Part shown: positions 42,186-55,114 of the stretch, piece by piece | Layout: each line of letters starts with the position of its first letter | Position numbering within the stretch: the stretch's first letter is position 1 | Notes under the pieces: model-generated | Told to the model about the DNA's origin: nothing | The model's database searches: none | What the model saw: only the letters and a program-made list of their open reading frames with translations | Origin: Astropecten irregularis | Taxonomy: Eukaryota > Echinodermata > Asteroidea > Paxillosida > Astropectinidae | Assembly (NCBI GenBank): GCA_963971285.1 | Contig: OZ020246.1 | Span: forward strand, 12,817,217-12,881,216 | Length of the DNA: 64,000 nt | Direction: 5' to 3' | Translations under genes and position numbers: made by a program

Positions 42186-42440
42186 TTTTTAATCAACAAA
42201 TAACCACTAGGGAAACTGGCTGAATTTTTAAATTCATTGAAAAGTGAACAAAGAATAATTGACTGGAGCGGGATTCGAACCGGCGACCTCCTGAATACCG
42301 TACAGGCGCTCTACCAGCTGAGCCATGCATCCAGCCCTATGTTGGTGGTGACCCCAATAGTCAATTTTCTTTGTTCGTTTACTTTTTTGTTGACTATTGA
42401 CACTAAGGTTTTTGTTTGTAATTGTTGATCAATCGGATGA
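42186..42440 (-). repeat. tRNA-derived SINE-like element
   Basis: On the minus strand ATGGCTCAGCTGGTAGAGCG is a perfect A-box and GGTTCGAATCC a perfect B-box. A 5-bp acceptor remnant (CTGGA/TCCAG) and an imperfect T-stem are present. The anticodon loop is not standard (C at position 33), and flanks TTGACTATTG and AACAAAG repeat elsewhere. Read as a mobile tRNA-derived repeat, not a tRNA gene. Confidence 0.7.
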
Positions 42441-42664
42441 TATTCCTGTAATTAGCTGATGTTTAATTCAGCTTACCAATTGTCTTTGGGTACACTATCT
42501 TATCTCCCCGTCTATTCCTTGGAGCAAATTGTTTCCTTTTGCCAATTTTCGGTTCTTAAAGATCTTGTCTTGATCCACTCTTTCTTGGAATCTGTATGGA
42601 TTATCCATTACTAAGACGAAAACAAACACAAGAAAGAACAAACGAACAAATACAACAAAACGCT

Positions 42665-42810
42665 TAGAGTTAGGAGGGCCTGACGTCTCGATCCTTGCAG
42701 GATCTTTATTAAAGGCTCTTCCCTCTAAACACCAAGCATTTTATATAATTTCAGATCAATATTTTGGTTGATGAGCAGTCAGTGCAGCATTCTATTACTT
42801 GCATCAAATA
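42665..42810. repeat. Dispersed GAGTTAGGAGGGCC repeat
   Basis: Second copy of the hairpin repeat at 15994-16165: GAGTTAGGAGGGCCTGA, TCTCGATCC, AAGCATTTTATAT, TGGTTGATGAGCAGT and CTATTACTTGCAT. Non-coding. Confidence 0.65.
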
Positions 42811-44593
42811 AAAACACATACTTGGCACACAGGCCATGGTTATTGATTTCACGAAGCACCAATTGCTAAGCAAAGTATGATGTCACAATACAAATCACTA
42901 TGGTGATACTGACAACTTATCTTAAGATTAATCTTAGTTTTTTTAGTGAAATCCAGTCCAGGATCAATCTCCTAAGCAGAGAAAAATAGATGAATACAAA
43001 ATATTAAATATACATGTGGCCTGCAATCAGTGATGCTCTCATGCATAAAAACAACATTCATATTGTGTTTTTCTACAGACGCCTTTCGTATATTATTACT
43101 GGTTTTTGCACCAGTGTATTTTTTTAGACTGTTGAAGGTCCAAATAATAATTCATAATTTTACGTTCATTGAAATTGTGCGCGATATACCATGGAGTCCA
43201 TGGCCATTTTATTGTTTGACTCTTGAATGGCATTATAAATAGAACCGACTGCACCCAGCTCCTTTGTACTGTTTATCCAAATTTCCTGGCTAAGGCTGAA
43301 ATTACACACGTGTCTATTGGATCGCGGCTACAACCATTATTACCTTACACGCATGTGTGAATCGAATCCGTAGCCATTATTTAACACACGGCTCAGCCCT
43401 TGGTCTTTCATTCATGTCGTCTGCCGCTAATTCCTTTGTCCAATGGCAAGCCGTGAAATCGCATCACCCCGGTAACCTCTTCCATGGCACCCATGGTAAT
43501 CTCAAACACACCAACGCGCATGCTCGCCATGTGGCCGCTGCACGTACGGGCGTTGCACACCTTGCGCACTGCAAACAAAAAGTAGTTCGTGTTAACGACG
43601 GGCAGACAGTCACTGTACATGTACACGCGCGCATTTTAAATACACGAACGATGACTTGGAATAAATAAAGTGTGTGACGAAAATTATGATCATTTTTAAT
43701 AAAATAAGATTAGGAAAGTCTGACCGAATTTAAGCCATCCGTTTTATAGTAGCCTACAAGATATTAAAAACCTTAACCCACAATTAAAATATATATACAC
43801 TCAATGTAAAAGGGTCATAAAAAGACGTTTTTATCAGTTAACTAAAATCATATTTTCACGAATATAAAATAATTTCAAACAGTTCCTTCAAATGTGAATA
43901 CCATTTTAAAGAATCCTTAAATTGACGGAGCACCACACATTTTATTGAAATAAAAATGTTTAAATGGCTTGACGAATGCAATCTATTCAATTTTCTTTGT
44001 TTTTTTAGAAGTAATTTTCTTTTTAAAATCCTATTATCTATCTTGGACCTGTTCAAAGTTATTGAAGCAAATATGTTGTCTACATTAGTCTACATTACTA
44101 GACACTTGCAATTAATCAATTGGTTGATCAAATTTATGGTTAAATTGGTTAATATACGTAGGCCTACTTGTTTTATAATGTTGTAGAATTTTTTTAAAAA
44201 TAAGTATACTTTTCCCCATATTTTGTGGACCATGCAGGACGGGGGAGGGCTCGTTACTCATTTTAGAATTTTTTTTCTTTCGTTTTAGCGTTTAAAATAT
44301 TTTTTCATTATTTATAAAGATAGTAAATAATAATATAATGTACATGTACATATAGGCTGCACAGAACATGTTGTGCACGATAACAGTACAATGTACATGT
44401 ACATGTATATGTACATGTACCGTTACCGCTGAGTTTACATGCAATCAAGTAGTTCAGTCACTTCACTGCGCGTCGCGCGCTGTCAAGCTTCATGACTGGT
44501 ACCCTCGTCGAACCACACAAACTCAATACGAGAGCCGCCGTTACCAGTTTTCTGCCACGTGCGGAGGAATTTGTTTTGGCTGATTGTGATGCG

Positions 44594-44606
44594 GTCACCA
44601 GGCGAC
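44594..44606 (+). promoter_or_regulatory. RFX X-box match upstream of CFAP20
   Basis: GTCACC-A-GGCGAC fits RYYNYY-(N1-3)-RRNRAC fully. It starts 137 bp and ends 125 bp before the CFAP20 ATG, nearly the same distance as the match at CCDC113. RFX factors bind this palindrome in ciliary gene promoters. Confidence 0.55.
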
Positions 44607-44730
44607 GGGTCAAGAATCAACGTACACATTGCAATGCTCACTTAACAACGAGAAACCCAGAGGAGCAAGACCTGCATGTGGCGGTTATCCGAAATAAACA
44701 CACCTGCAATATCAACACATATTATTCAAG

Positions 44731-47700
44731 ATGTTTAAAAACACATTTCAGAGCGGATTTTTATCGATATTGTACAGCATAGGAAGCAAACCCTTACAAT
44801 TATGGGCGAGGACGGTAAGAAATGGTTATGTTTATTATTTTTTGTCGAATTGTATGAGGAAAAGATGGAACCAAAATAGGCCTACGTGGTTGCTGCACGT
44901 TGACGTATTGGGTGGCCATTTTGTGTGTTGTTTCAATGCTGGATGTGTACGATTGGCTGGGCACACGGAGTGCAACGGGAGGTTCGCGCATAGCAACGAG
45001 ATGTCTACCGTTTCATATTGAACATTTCTAAGGATTTTACTACAGTACGAAGTGGTATTAGATTAGAATTTTGAAACTTTGTGACAATATTTGTGGTGTT
45101 ATTGTTGTTAAGTCCATCATGCTTTTTCTGAATTCTGGACTTGTAAATTACTGAACCCAGTCCGGCCTGGCCCTGGGCTGGCCCCAAACTTGGCTAGTCA
45201 CTAGAGTGTGGTCATAATGATGTGGAATATTGTGTCACATGGAATTACGCCTGCTCAGGTTTTCGGTCTGTCCTTCAATCAAATTGTTGAATCCACGGTT
45301 GTCATGGTAAATCATTCCACTGAACAGCCCTTTGTTGAAGTGTTCTGCTTAGGCCTATGTTAATATGGCAACTGCCCAAAATAATTCTTAGCAAGACTTG
45401 GCCAGTCTTGGGCAGGGAACTTGAGGTAGACAACTCTTAAATCTGATCCCATCAAAGCAGGTCAATTCCTACGCCGATCAACTCGTACAGTGTTTGGTCA
45501 ACTTGTACACAGCGAAAAATCCCTTACACAAATTGGTACGAAACGGCTGCAAGAGGGCGTCACAATCATCTCATTACATGTAGGCCTATGTGACGTCATT
45601 GCACTGACCAGAAATGGAATTTTTCATGAATGAAACTGACGCGCATTGGCAAATACTCAGCAACGCCCACTTGAATCATTGACACTTCCACAGGCCTCGC
45701 CACAATCTTTCGAATGGTACCAAAAACGTACAAATTTGTACATTTCTTTGACCTTTTGACGATTTTTTGTGGTGTCACCCAACGTTCGAGAACTCATTGA
45801 CTCCGCGGTCATATTTGAACTTTGGTCAACTCAGCTGTATTTTTGTTGCCTTTTTACGGCGAAACTGCGGCACCTTCCAAGTGTGATTGTTAGGTCGTTG
45901 AATATTCATAGCAACATTTGTTGGGTCTGTTGGTTGTGCATGGTGAGAGCGCCACATGAATATGCATAGAATTGCATGGTCGCCGGAGTTGACGTACGGC
46001 CGACCATTGGTCGTTTCGTAGTCGTACACCGTGTGTGTTTGCATAGGCACATCGCGTGATGCGTGCTCTGTACATTCCTACAACGGCCGTGAGTACATAA
46101 CATGTTGAGCCAGCACATGGTTTCTTTGACATCACGAGCACTGCCTTGCGTGTTGACCAATCAGCGCGGCGCTTGTCACTCACGGCACTGTTTTCATCCG
46201 TGTTACAGTACATATGGGGAATTTTTCGCTGTGTTGTTCGCTGTGTTGTACTCCAGCCAACTTGATGGATTGGCAGTTTTTTATCAGGTTTTTTTTTCGC
46301 GAGATTTCATTTGAGGGATGGGTATTTTTCAGGATTGTAAAATAAAACTGTATTTTGGGATCATGGTTTCTTTTTGTAGGGGTTTAATTTTTAAGGTGTG
46401 GAAAAAACTTGAAAAAAAACCCCAACACTGACATTCCTGTTTATCCTTAAAAAAATTCATTTCATTGGAAGTGGTTAACGAGTTAATCGCCATTGTACGA
46501 GTAAGTCATGGTGTACAAGTTAGTCGGCGTACGCGTTGACCAGCAATGATCTAATGGTTAAATGTTCCTGTAGTTATAGTATTAACCAGAATTACACTTA
46601 AACAGTGTCTATCCCAGGGTCAATTGACATCACACATTTATAAATGTATGTGAGAAACAATGCAAAACACAAAAGAGCGGGGGTACTTTAATAGGTAGTT
46701 TATTTTGACCTGGAGCTGAGGGTATACTTGACCAATTTTATCTTTGTTATTTTTTGCCATACTTAAGTTTGTGTTGGACTTTTTTGTTTCTCTTGATCTT
46801 GTAGGTCCGGAATGGGCATATCAAACGCATCACAGACAACGACATCCAGTCTCTAGTTATCGAAATTGAGGGAACAAATGTCAGCACAACGTTCATCACG
46901 AGTCCAGAAGATCCCAAAAAGGACCTGGGGATCAAGCTGCCTTTCCTAGTCATGATCATCAAGAACCTTAAGAAATACTTCACATTCGAGGTCCAGGTTG
47001 TGGACGACAAGAACGTGAGGCGGCGGTTCCGGGCCAGCAACTACCAGAGCACGACGAGGGTAAAGCCCTTCATCTGCACGATGCCAATGAGATTGGACGA
47101 TGGATGGAATCAGATTCAGGTGGGTGTTCTCATGGAATGCTGGTCCATCTTGTATGTGGATTGGTGTGCGGAGACACCATGTAATAATTGTTTGTACTTT
47201 CGCACTTCTATATCGTTCGCACTTCTCGCAATTAGGTCTCAACGTTTCGACTAGTCTGCTGTAGTCCTCATCAGGAGACCTCATCTCTGCGAACGATATA
47301 GAAGTGCAAAAGTACGAATGATTATTACATGGTGTTCCCGCAAGCCGATCCACATACCAATTGTCACCATGCAAAGCCTAAAATCTTTCTTACCATCTTG
47401 TACTATGTCCAACATGTACGCCGACCAACTCGTACATTGTACAACTCGTACGAGTTGACTAAACTGCGTACGAGTTCATTCTCATGTTGGACATCAGGAG
47501 TCGATTTAAGAAGGCACTCAGACTAATTTTAAATTTGCAAATCAATCTTATCTGCGTAGCAAGTTGAGATGTGACAACGTCACAAAACAAATCACTATGG
47601 TGATACTGACTGGCCAAGATTGGTCTTTTGTGAAATCCATCCCAGACAAATATTGTACATTTTTGGGGCAATTGTAAACTCTTACCTTTTGGGTCCCTTT

Positions 47701-48996
47701 GGCTGAGATTCTTTATCACTCCTCATATTTGTGCACTTGAGTTCCGTAGGGCAATATACACATTCGATATAACATCATGAAAAACATGATGTGAAATTGG
47801 TAAATGAACCAGTACATGTACTGTACACAGTGCTTTGAGTTGCATATAAACATGCATGTAGACTGGGAAAAAAGCTGTTATGGTTGGACTCGAAATTTGT
47901 GTTTGCCAAATATTTTAAGCGCTTTGACCGACCATTGTAAACACAAACAGCGATTTGTAATTTTTATTTTATTTTTCAGTTGGTCCGAGCTTTAATGAAA
48001 TATGTTTTTATCTTCTTTCCTTTGCAGTTTAACTTGTCAGACTTCACAAGACGTGCATATGGTACAAACTACATTGAAACCGTTAAAGTACAGGTAAGCA
48101 TTGTTTTGAATTGATTGATTATGCAAATAATTTATTACCCTTCACCGAAGTAGATAAGCATTTCACTAAATGGTCTTTGATTGATGTCATTGTCAAGTAG
48201 CTTGATCTTAAAGGTATAATACATGATTGGTAAAGGTTACAGAACTTCACACACACTTTGTCCGGTCCAGCATGTACATGAAATAATAAACCATTTGAGC
48301 TCAATCGGACATCTGAGTCACCAGAAAAATAGCAAAAACCTGAATTAAATTTTTCTTATAAAACATGAAGAATGGTTTTGATTCCAGATCAAAAACGATC
48401 TTTGTTTTACTAATTTCTGGATAAATGCACCATTTCAAGTGGGTTCAAAACCACTGCCAAATAAAAAGAATGTATGATGGTGTTTTGATTATAGTTACTA
48501 TGGCAGTGCCTCCAAGTTCTTGTTATTGATTACTTAAAGGTAGTATCATACTTTGGTAAGAAACCAAAACAGAAATGTTCACAGATTTACATATAACTTA
48601 CAGGGTATGAAGATGGTGATGGTAGAAACATACCGTTAAAATTGTTCCGCCTGAAATGGTATATTTTTCCAGATATTAGTAAAACAATGTCCAAAAATCT
48701 TTTTGATCTTTTAAAAGATCTAAAATAAAAGAGAAAAGACTTGTGAAATACTGTGAAATACACTGAAGAGTGGCGTGGACATTATAACAACATTGTAAGA
48801 ATATTGTTGTCTTTAGATTTCAGCCTTCTCCATTGCAGTTGATTGCCTGTACTCACCACACCATTCCTTGTTATATCTCTCAATCCAGATCCATGCCAAC
48901 TGCAGGATTCGCCGCGTCTACTTTTCCGACAGACTGTACTCGGAGGATGAACTTCCCCAAGAGTTCAAGCTCTACTTGCCCGTACAAAAGAAGTAG
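44731..48996 (+). CDS. CFAP20: CFAP20, ciliary doublet-microtubule inner-junction protein, complete
   Basis: Four coding exons: 44731-44814, 46805-47119, 48028-48093, 48889-48996, all phase 0, total 190 aa (human 193). Nearly identical to known orthologues: [119 protein letters not shown] and the end LPVQKK. It is a DUF667-family beta-sandwich protein which, with PACRG, closes the B-tubule at the inner junction of ciliary doublets, and is also found at basal bodies. The stretch LWARTVRNG at the exon 1-2 junction differs from the vertebrate IWDKKVRNG. The ATG context (AAG before it) is acceptable. Identification is certain. Confidence 0.98.
45460..46542. mobile_element. Possible 1.1-kb inverted-repeat element in CFAP20 intron 1
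   Basis: Left: GGTCAATTCCTACGCCGATC, then AACTCGTACAGTG. Reverse complement of right end: GGTCAACGCGTACGCCGACT, then AACTTGTACACCATG. The ends match with gaps over ~50 bp. A related stretch with ACTCGTACGAGTTGA sits at 47410-47462. The interior (45.6-46.3 kb) is relatively CpG-rich and has no supported coding sequence. Confidence 0.5.
47149..47362. mobile_element. Long hairpin element, CFAP20 intron 2
   Basis: TATGTGGATTGGTGTGCGGA is mirrored by a right arm ending CCGATCCACATACCAATTG. The arms of ~95 bp share GAACGATATAGAAGTGC and AAGTACGAA. Same family as 29107-29369, and here without the inner insertion. It begins just 30 bp after the exon 2 donor site. Confidence 0.82.
48208..48442. mobile_element. 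Second-family element fragment, CFAP20 intron 3
   Basis: Begins TTAAAGGTATAATACATGAT and TGGTAAAGG, then GAGCTCAATCGGACATCTG as in 33551-33882. It stops after CACCATTTCAAG, so the right end is lost. Confidence 0.65.
48534..48760. mobile_element. TTAA-ended element, truncated, CFAP20 intron 3
   Basis: Left end TTAAAGGTAGTATCATACTT, then the family sequence through GATCTTTTAAAAGATC to AAAGACTTGTGAAATACTG, where similarity ends. The right third is missing. It ends about 130 bp before the last CFAP20 exon. Confidence 0.75.
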
Positions 48997-50220
48997 CACC
49001 CTGCAAGTATCAGCTGATAGTGTTTAATCTCTCATCTCGGATTATCTGACAAGATTTAGTTGCTGCCCAAACAACCAAATGTTTTCAGATGATTAGGGCC
49101 GAACAAGAAAAAAAAAACGTCTGCTAGCTTGGAATCAATGTGAAAACTCATGGCAAGGCTTGTATGGCAAATAGTACGTCCAGCTTTTTTTTGTGAGACT
49201 GAATGTCGGTGCTTGTGACTACTTCAAAAATCATTCCTTTTTTATCTCTTGTTGTATCTTTTTTCATGTTAAATGAACCGTATAATACCAAGTATTTCTC
49301 AGGCATGATTGTATTTCTTGATGAGAGCCAAAGCCTGTTTGGAGTTTATAGGAAGAATTGTTGATCATTTCTTTTATTGATACTGCTGCAGTCACTCTGT
49401 GAGTTTAAAGATAAGTTCCGAAAATATTTTCTTGTGTACTTGCAGCTTCATTTTAAGCATGATGTATCTTGTACAACATTCGCTAACAAATTTCACTGGT
49501 GGGCCTTTTATCAAAAAACATCTCACTGAAATTAAAACATGGACGTGAATCAAATGAATCTGAAAATTTATTACCGCCGCACAATTTGTGCTGTAAAAGA
49601 AGAAAACCTTAATTTGTTTTAAATGATCATAAATTTTAAAACTGTATCGAAACTGATTGAAATCTGTTTTAAACAAATGATAATTTTTAATCTTTCAAAC
49701 ATGGACTTTCGCACATAAATTCACCATTGCAAGCATAGCTGTGCGAAATTGAAATCAGAAACCTAGATCATAATGGCAAAAGAAGCTTTGTTATGCGCTG
49801 TTCATGTGACAGTGAACATGAGGGATCGGAAGAAAAAAGAACAATCATCCTTTGACGGAAAACAATGCCATAACCCGTGACGTGCCGGCGACGGTACAAT
49901 ATAAACTAAATTGAATGATGCATTTGGCCAGCAATTTTCAAATTTCAATTTTGTTATTATTTCTCTTGCTTCAGTATCAGGCAAACTCCTGGACGCATCG
50001 GTCGGTGTATATATGTTGTTAGCGTATTAAGCTACTCAATTCATTGATTTCAGTCGTTGTTGAATGCCAGATTTCAGTTTTTTGTGCTTGATCTTTCGGC
50101 GCTTAGCCAAACCGGAACCGAAGAACCTTGCAGAAACAAGGTGCAAGAACTGAGTTTATAAGTATAAGTGTATATACATATGTATTAATTACTGTTATTC
50201 AGCAGGTGGCTGGTTATTGT

Positions 50221-50226
50221 AATAAA
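50221..50226 (+). terminator. Poly(A) signal candidate for CFAP20
   Basis: AATAAA, followed 25-55 bp later by T/G-rich TGTTTGTTTGATCTTGTGTG, the usual downstream element. This would give CFAP20 a ~1.25-kb 3'UTR (48997 to about 50250). No other canonical signal with a good downstream element was noticed nearer the stop. Confidence 0.55.
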
Positions 50227-50408
50227 GTTTAGATACCTTTATGTAAAATGTTTGTTTGATCTTGTGTGATAATTGTTTGAGAATTATGTGCCACATCATT
50301 TCCATATTTGCTTAGGTCAGAGGTACGTGTACATTTATAGTACATGTACACTTAATAATTCATCATCAAATAACCACAAGGGAAACGAAAACGGTTTTAA
50401 GTCATTGA

Positions 50409-50495
50409 AAAGTGAACAAAGAAAATTTACTGGAGTGGGATTCGAACCTTGAGGTCGTTGGCTCGAATCCCGTTCCAGTAAATTTTTCTTCGTTC
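50409..50495. repeat. Minimal tRNA-derived hairpin
   Basis: AGTGAACAAAGAAAATTTAC, then GGATTCGAACC, meets its own reverse complement GGCTCGAATCCCG, TAAATTTTTCTTCGTTC. Only the B-box halves remain, head to head, as in 60270-60421. Confidence 0.65.
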
Positions 50496-51685
50496 TCTTC
50501 TTAATACATGTACATGTACATGTGATTAGAAGTTGATTTGGCACAGAAAAAACATCCAGGATTTGCAGACATTATGCTCTTGGAGATGAAATATTCTGCA
50601 GTTTTTACTTGTAACCTAAAAAAAAACAAGGATCCCCCTTGTAACTTGAAATTTATGATATCCATGTTACACGTGTAAACATTTACTGCTCCCTTAAAGA
50701 TGACCATCTCAAATCATCGGATACAACCGACAGTGTTGAAAGTTGTGGGTGCAGACGAGTAAATAGGTCAAAATCTGTTCGCGGAACTCATTAATTTGTT
50801 ATTTACCCTCAAAATCGTTTTGTAAATCATTTGCGGGCCCTACATGGGAAGTCTTGTAAAAGCAAATGGATGGAACCTGGTCACCAGAGTTTGGACTTTC
50901 AAATTGAGCTGTTTGGATAAAATCAGGTCCTAAAGTCGCTCTACTTTTAGTCTGACACCAATCAACATGGCCGTTTTCAAGGTATTTTCCTATGGATGGA
51001 CTTTGCTCAAAAAGTATTTTAGAATTTGTTTTTTTAATTGGTCATTTAGCATGGGAGCCTATGGGAAATTATTAATACTGGTCTGCTCCTCCCAACATAA
51101 ATAAATAAATCAACTCCTCGTAGAGGGCGCATTTTACTCCCAACACTCCCAACAGAGGGCGCTATCCAAAACGACCGACAGGAAATTTGCACATGTAACG
51201 CGGGGTTTACAAATTTGTCATGTTTGTTTGTCAATTTATGCTGTTTTCCCCCGGAAACTCGTGTCGGAAAGGAATAATTCCGGAAGAAAATGATTGCTGG
51301 ATATGTCTTCCCTTCAAGGAAAACCTGAGTCTGCAGAGGATTCTATGTGCGAGCCATACTAAAGACGGGAAGCATTCAAGGTAAAAAATAATGTACACAC
51401 GAGCCTGACCATGCTGACGAGTTCGTTTGTTATATCATTGCATTGTATTTGTAGGTTGACTTGACTGAGTTCAGTATCACCCATTTCACTGTCTTTACCA
51501 TACAAAAAGTATGGTAGTCTGGTAACCGGTCCCTATTCCCAGATATTAAAAGCTGTGGTTCAGTCTTTAAAAATACACCTGCAAGCAACTCTGTTGTTTG
51601 TTATTTTTTACGATTCCAAAATTACTTTCTATGTCTGACTTCTTATACTATAGGCCCTAATTAGGAAATTATATTAAATGGGTAC

Positions 51686-53279
51686 TTAAATGTAATAGGC
51701 CTATCATACTTTGGTTTTTGTCAAAGAAATATAGATTCATGGGAAAAAATATCGAGGAAGATACAGTATAACAGTCATCTGTGAAAATGTCAGTCCCATA
51801 CAGTGCCCATTTTTTTTTTTTTTTTAACAGTGAAAAACGGCCACAGTATTTTTAGCTGTTTCGCATGCAGCGGAACAGCTTTTGTTTTTGTTATTTTTTT
51901 TTTTCTTTCTTTTTTTTTTTTTTTTTTCTTTTTCCACTTTTTTCCCATAGACTTTACACAGGGATTTTCTACAAGTCACTTCTACCATTATGCCAATTCC
52001 GATCAACTTCATACTTGGCACATAGTTAGACCATCACCCCGAATAGTGTCCCGCGTAAGCACGTCATCGTGACGTCATCACGTGCACAATTACGTCATCA
52101 TAAAAGTGCAAATTTTAGGGCTCTTTATCTCCGGAACGGCATGTCCGATGCAACTCAAACTTGGTATGTAAGTATATGGGGACGTGTTATAGACAAAAAT
52201 TGCAGTCACGTGTTGATGACGTCATCATGTGATTTTATACGAATTATTCAATTTTTGGACCTTTTCTGTATATTTCACGAAAGACAAATGGTATTTTCGA
52301 AATTCTTTCTGCAAAATGATTGTTAGGCTAAAGGCACATGCCACAAAATACGAAAAAGTTGTGACGTCATGATGACGTCATCAAAAAGCCGATTTTCAGA
52401 TTAACATATAAGGCAATATCCGATGGTGATGAAACTTGGTGGATAGGTAGGGAATGATACTAGTATTAAAAATGTGAAATGACGTTACGATGACGTCATC
52501 GGCTGATTTTTTATTGATTTTTGAATAATTAATTTTGCCATTTTTTCCCGGAAACACATAGAAGCGAGTATCCGATTGAAATGAAACTTGGTGGGTAGGT
52601 AGGAAATAGTACTAGTATCCATAATGTGAAGTGACGTCACGATGACGTCATCGATTGAATTTTTATTGATTATTTTTAATCATTAATGTTGCCATTTAGA
52701 GTCAAACATAACACAAAACACGGGCCTTGGAAATTCCTGGACTGCTGATATGGCTATCCATAGTATTGGGCCAATTGTGTACATGTAAACGTAGTACGAC
52801 GAGCTAGAAAATCAGTCATTTTGCTGTTTTCACCACCCATGATGCACAACCATACATACTTTACGCGCTGGCCTATAGTAGACTCTGCCATTTCTGTGTC
52901 TCTCATGGCCGTGTGTATGGACGAGTGACGACGCTCCTTAAATAGTTGTTTACGACAATTAAAACACCGCAATTTCTCTGTACTGGGACAATTGCGTTCA
53001 TGTTTGTTTTTCATATTATTTATAAAAACATACGCGAAACAGCTCAGTGTTTGTCAACAAACACATCTAGTTCTCTTTTATTTTAGATCTTTAAAAGATC
53101 AAAAATAGTTTTGGTCACTTGTTTTACTCTTTTCTGGATAAATACAGCATTTCAGGCAGAAAATTATAACTGTATGTTTCTATCATCACCATCTTACCCT
53201 GTAAGTTATTGGTAAATCTGTGAAGATGTCTGTTTCGGTATGCAGTCAAAGCATGATTTGATACATGTACTACCTTTAA
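51686..53279. mobile_element. TTAA-ended element split by a ~1.2-kb insertion
   Basis: The left part runs 51686 to about 51853 (TTAAATG, then ATCATACTTTGGTTTTTG) and stops at CACAGTATTTTTAG. The right part resumes near 53070 with TTCTCTTTTATTTTAGATC and ends TACTACCTTTAA at 53279. The joined halves match uninterrupted copies, so the interior is a later insertion. Confidence 0.75.
51854..53069. mobile_element. Inserted element with repeated TGACGTCATC blocks
   Basis: Left end AGCTGTTTCGCATGC; reverse complement of the right end includes AGCTGTTTCGCGTATG. The interior has at least four diverged ~150-bp blocks, each with TCCGA(T/A)T(G)GAAATGAAACTTGGT-like wording followed by TGACGTCAC/GATGACGTCATC. 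No coding sequence is recognised. A T-rich run (51890-51945) follows the left end. Confidence 0.65.
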
Positions 53280-53286
53280 TACAACA

Positions 53287-54065
53287 AGGCAACTTGGAGT
53301 AGGGAGTACGACGGAATCTCGTAAAAACGCATTTATATCTGCTACCGTGTAAAAACGTAATGAAAGAAACTTGCTTTAAAAACAACATTATTTAATATTT
53401 TACCTTAAATTTGCTATCCTCTTGCAGGTTAGAAGTTGATTTATCTAAATATGTCATTTATTTTCACTGAATTGTAATTTTAAACAGGAAAAAATCCATC
53501 TGAATGCACAAGTAGTCGTAATGCGCGGGCCTACTTTTGCTGCATGTGATCTGCGCTCGTATACACAAATCTGGTTACGCGTCTCCCTCTCGACTGCGAT
53601 CAATTCAAAACCATTTCTTCTCTATAGCACCATGCTCAAATCCATCGATTTGGCATTCATTGCGAGTAAATCTCGTTGGTCTTCGAAGTTTCGCGAAAGT
53701 TTGACAAAATGTTTTCCAAAATACTGCGTTTTGGATGAGGTTGCTTCATTCAAGCTACATTTTCGAAGATTTCTCATACATCAACCTAAAATAAGCAGTA
53801 ATTTCTGGAAATAATGAGACACAAATGCTTAAATAAAGTTGAGTTTGCGATTGGAGTAGAAATCTGATGTTCAAGATCTAAAAACTGGCAGAATGAAAAA
53901 CTCAACCTTCTCCCTTTTCAATGGGAATATCTCTGTCAATTTTGAAGGTACTGAGTTGATTTAAGCACCATTGCATTTCTGACATTACAAGCTATCCATT
54001 GATACCAAACTTGTTGGGTTCCTTCAAAAATTTAAAATTTTATCGTACTCCCTACTTGGAGGCAA
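53287..54065. mobile_element. Inverted-ended ~780-bp element
   Basis: Left CAACTTGGAGTAGGGAGTAC, then GAC; reverse complement of the right end is TGCCTCCAAGTAGGGAGTAC, then GAT. The terminal match is about 20 bp. The interior includes an open frame of ~97 codons (53521-53811) with no recognisable domain. Confidence 0.65.
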
Positions 54066-55114
54066 TGGAGAACACTATAAAAATGTAAGGACAGGTGACA
54101 CAAAGGACATTTCTTTTCTGGAAATGCTGAACACTATCCTCAAGAAGATTATAATTACACACTGTATTTCAATTTATATGAAAGGTGAATGCTATTTCTT
54201 CTTGAAGATTACATGGAACTAGTTGCCTGTAAATTGCCCTAGCCTGTTGTGACATCTGCCTATAACATTTTGATGGTACAGTTGTATGCTACTACACATG
54301 TATACTGGAACGTGACAGTCTTGCTAGTGATAATTTACTGCAATAATTATATCAGCCAAGATTGATTTAACCAAAAAGTTGATCATTGGTAAATTGTTAT
54401 TGGAACCAATATCATAATAATGTATAGGCCTAGGACATGGCTATCCCATATTGTTTTGACAATTTCCCTATTTTTACCCCGATATTATCCAGTGTCCAAA
54501 CGCCCTACCTGTACTTTCTTTTGTTCGCCGAAGCGTTAAATGAGCACGCAGTATGTCGGCATAGGTGCATTTTATGCAAATTCCTGCAAATTCCACAGCA
54601 TTAATGGACAACTTAGTAGCAATTATGATCCTTAGCTCAATCATTGTACGATATCTCAAAGAAAAAGAGTTTAAATCCAGTGCTGAATTTCATATTCATG
54701 AGCAAAACTGTGATGTCATCTGGGGAACTGAAAGCAGTAACCCAATTGATTTGTGCACAAAAAGTTGTGGTTGTTTCATAGGTTTTCTGACAGACCTTTT
54801 CCTCCTTATTGGATTTTATTTCGCCAAATATGTTCCTTTCACTCAGCTTGTGGTGTAATTTTGTTACCAAACCATTTCTGTGGGTCAAATTTGCCTCTTC
54901 ATTTTTTATGTTTTTTCACTATATATTTGCTGTTGGTTCCCTACATGAGTAATTGAGTATTGCTTGAAAATCCTGCGTTTTACAAAGCCATTCAAAGGAA
55001 AACCAAATGCTGGTTTGAAACCAAAATAAGACTTGCCATTCATTATTTGTCAGTATATTCTCTGTATGAGGGCAATAAAATAACCGGACTGAAAAAAGCA
55101 CTGCAGGGACCCTT

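Larger units (their letters stand above)
37772..44593. other. Gene-free region with CSNK2A 3'UTR at its left side
   Basis: No further coding exon is supported. The first part must be the CSNK2A 3'UTR, but no clear poly(A) signal close to the stop was seen. AATAAATAAAG at about 43661 is the best later candidate and would imply a very long UTR or another transcript. Elements recognised are listed separately (39017, 39521, 41361, 42240, 42665). 43300-43680 and 44300-44420 hold short palindromes such as TGTACATGTACA. Confidence 0.5.

Noticed and set aside
42240-42340. Possible functional tRNA gene on the minus strand
   Set aside because: A and B boxes are perfect, but the T-stem has a mismatch, the anticodon loop lacks T at position 33, the acceptor stem is short, and the same sequence with the same flanks recurs at several places.
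43357-43668. 103-codon plus-strand open frame followed by AATAAATAAAG
   Set aside because: Composition is not protein-like, there is no homology I recognise, and the frame lies in an element-rich gap. It was not called a gene.
53521-53814. 97-codon open frame inside an inverted-ended element
   Set aside because: No transposase or other domain motif is visible, and the length is within chance for this composition.
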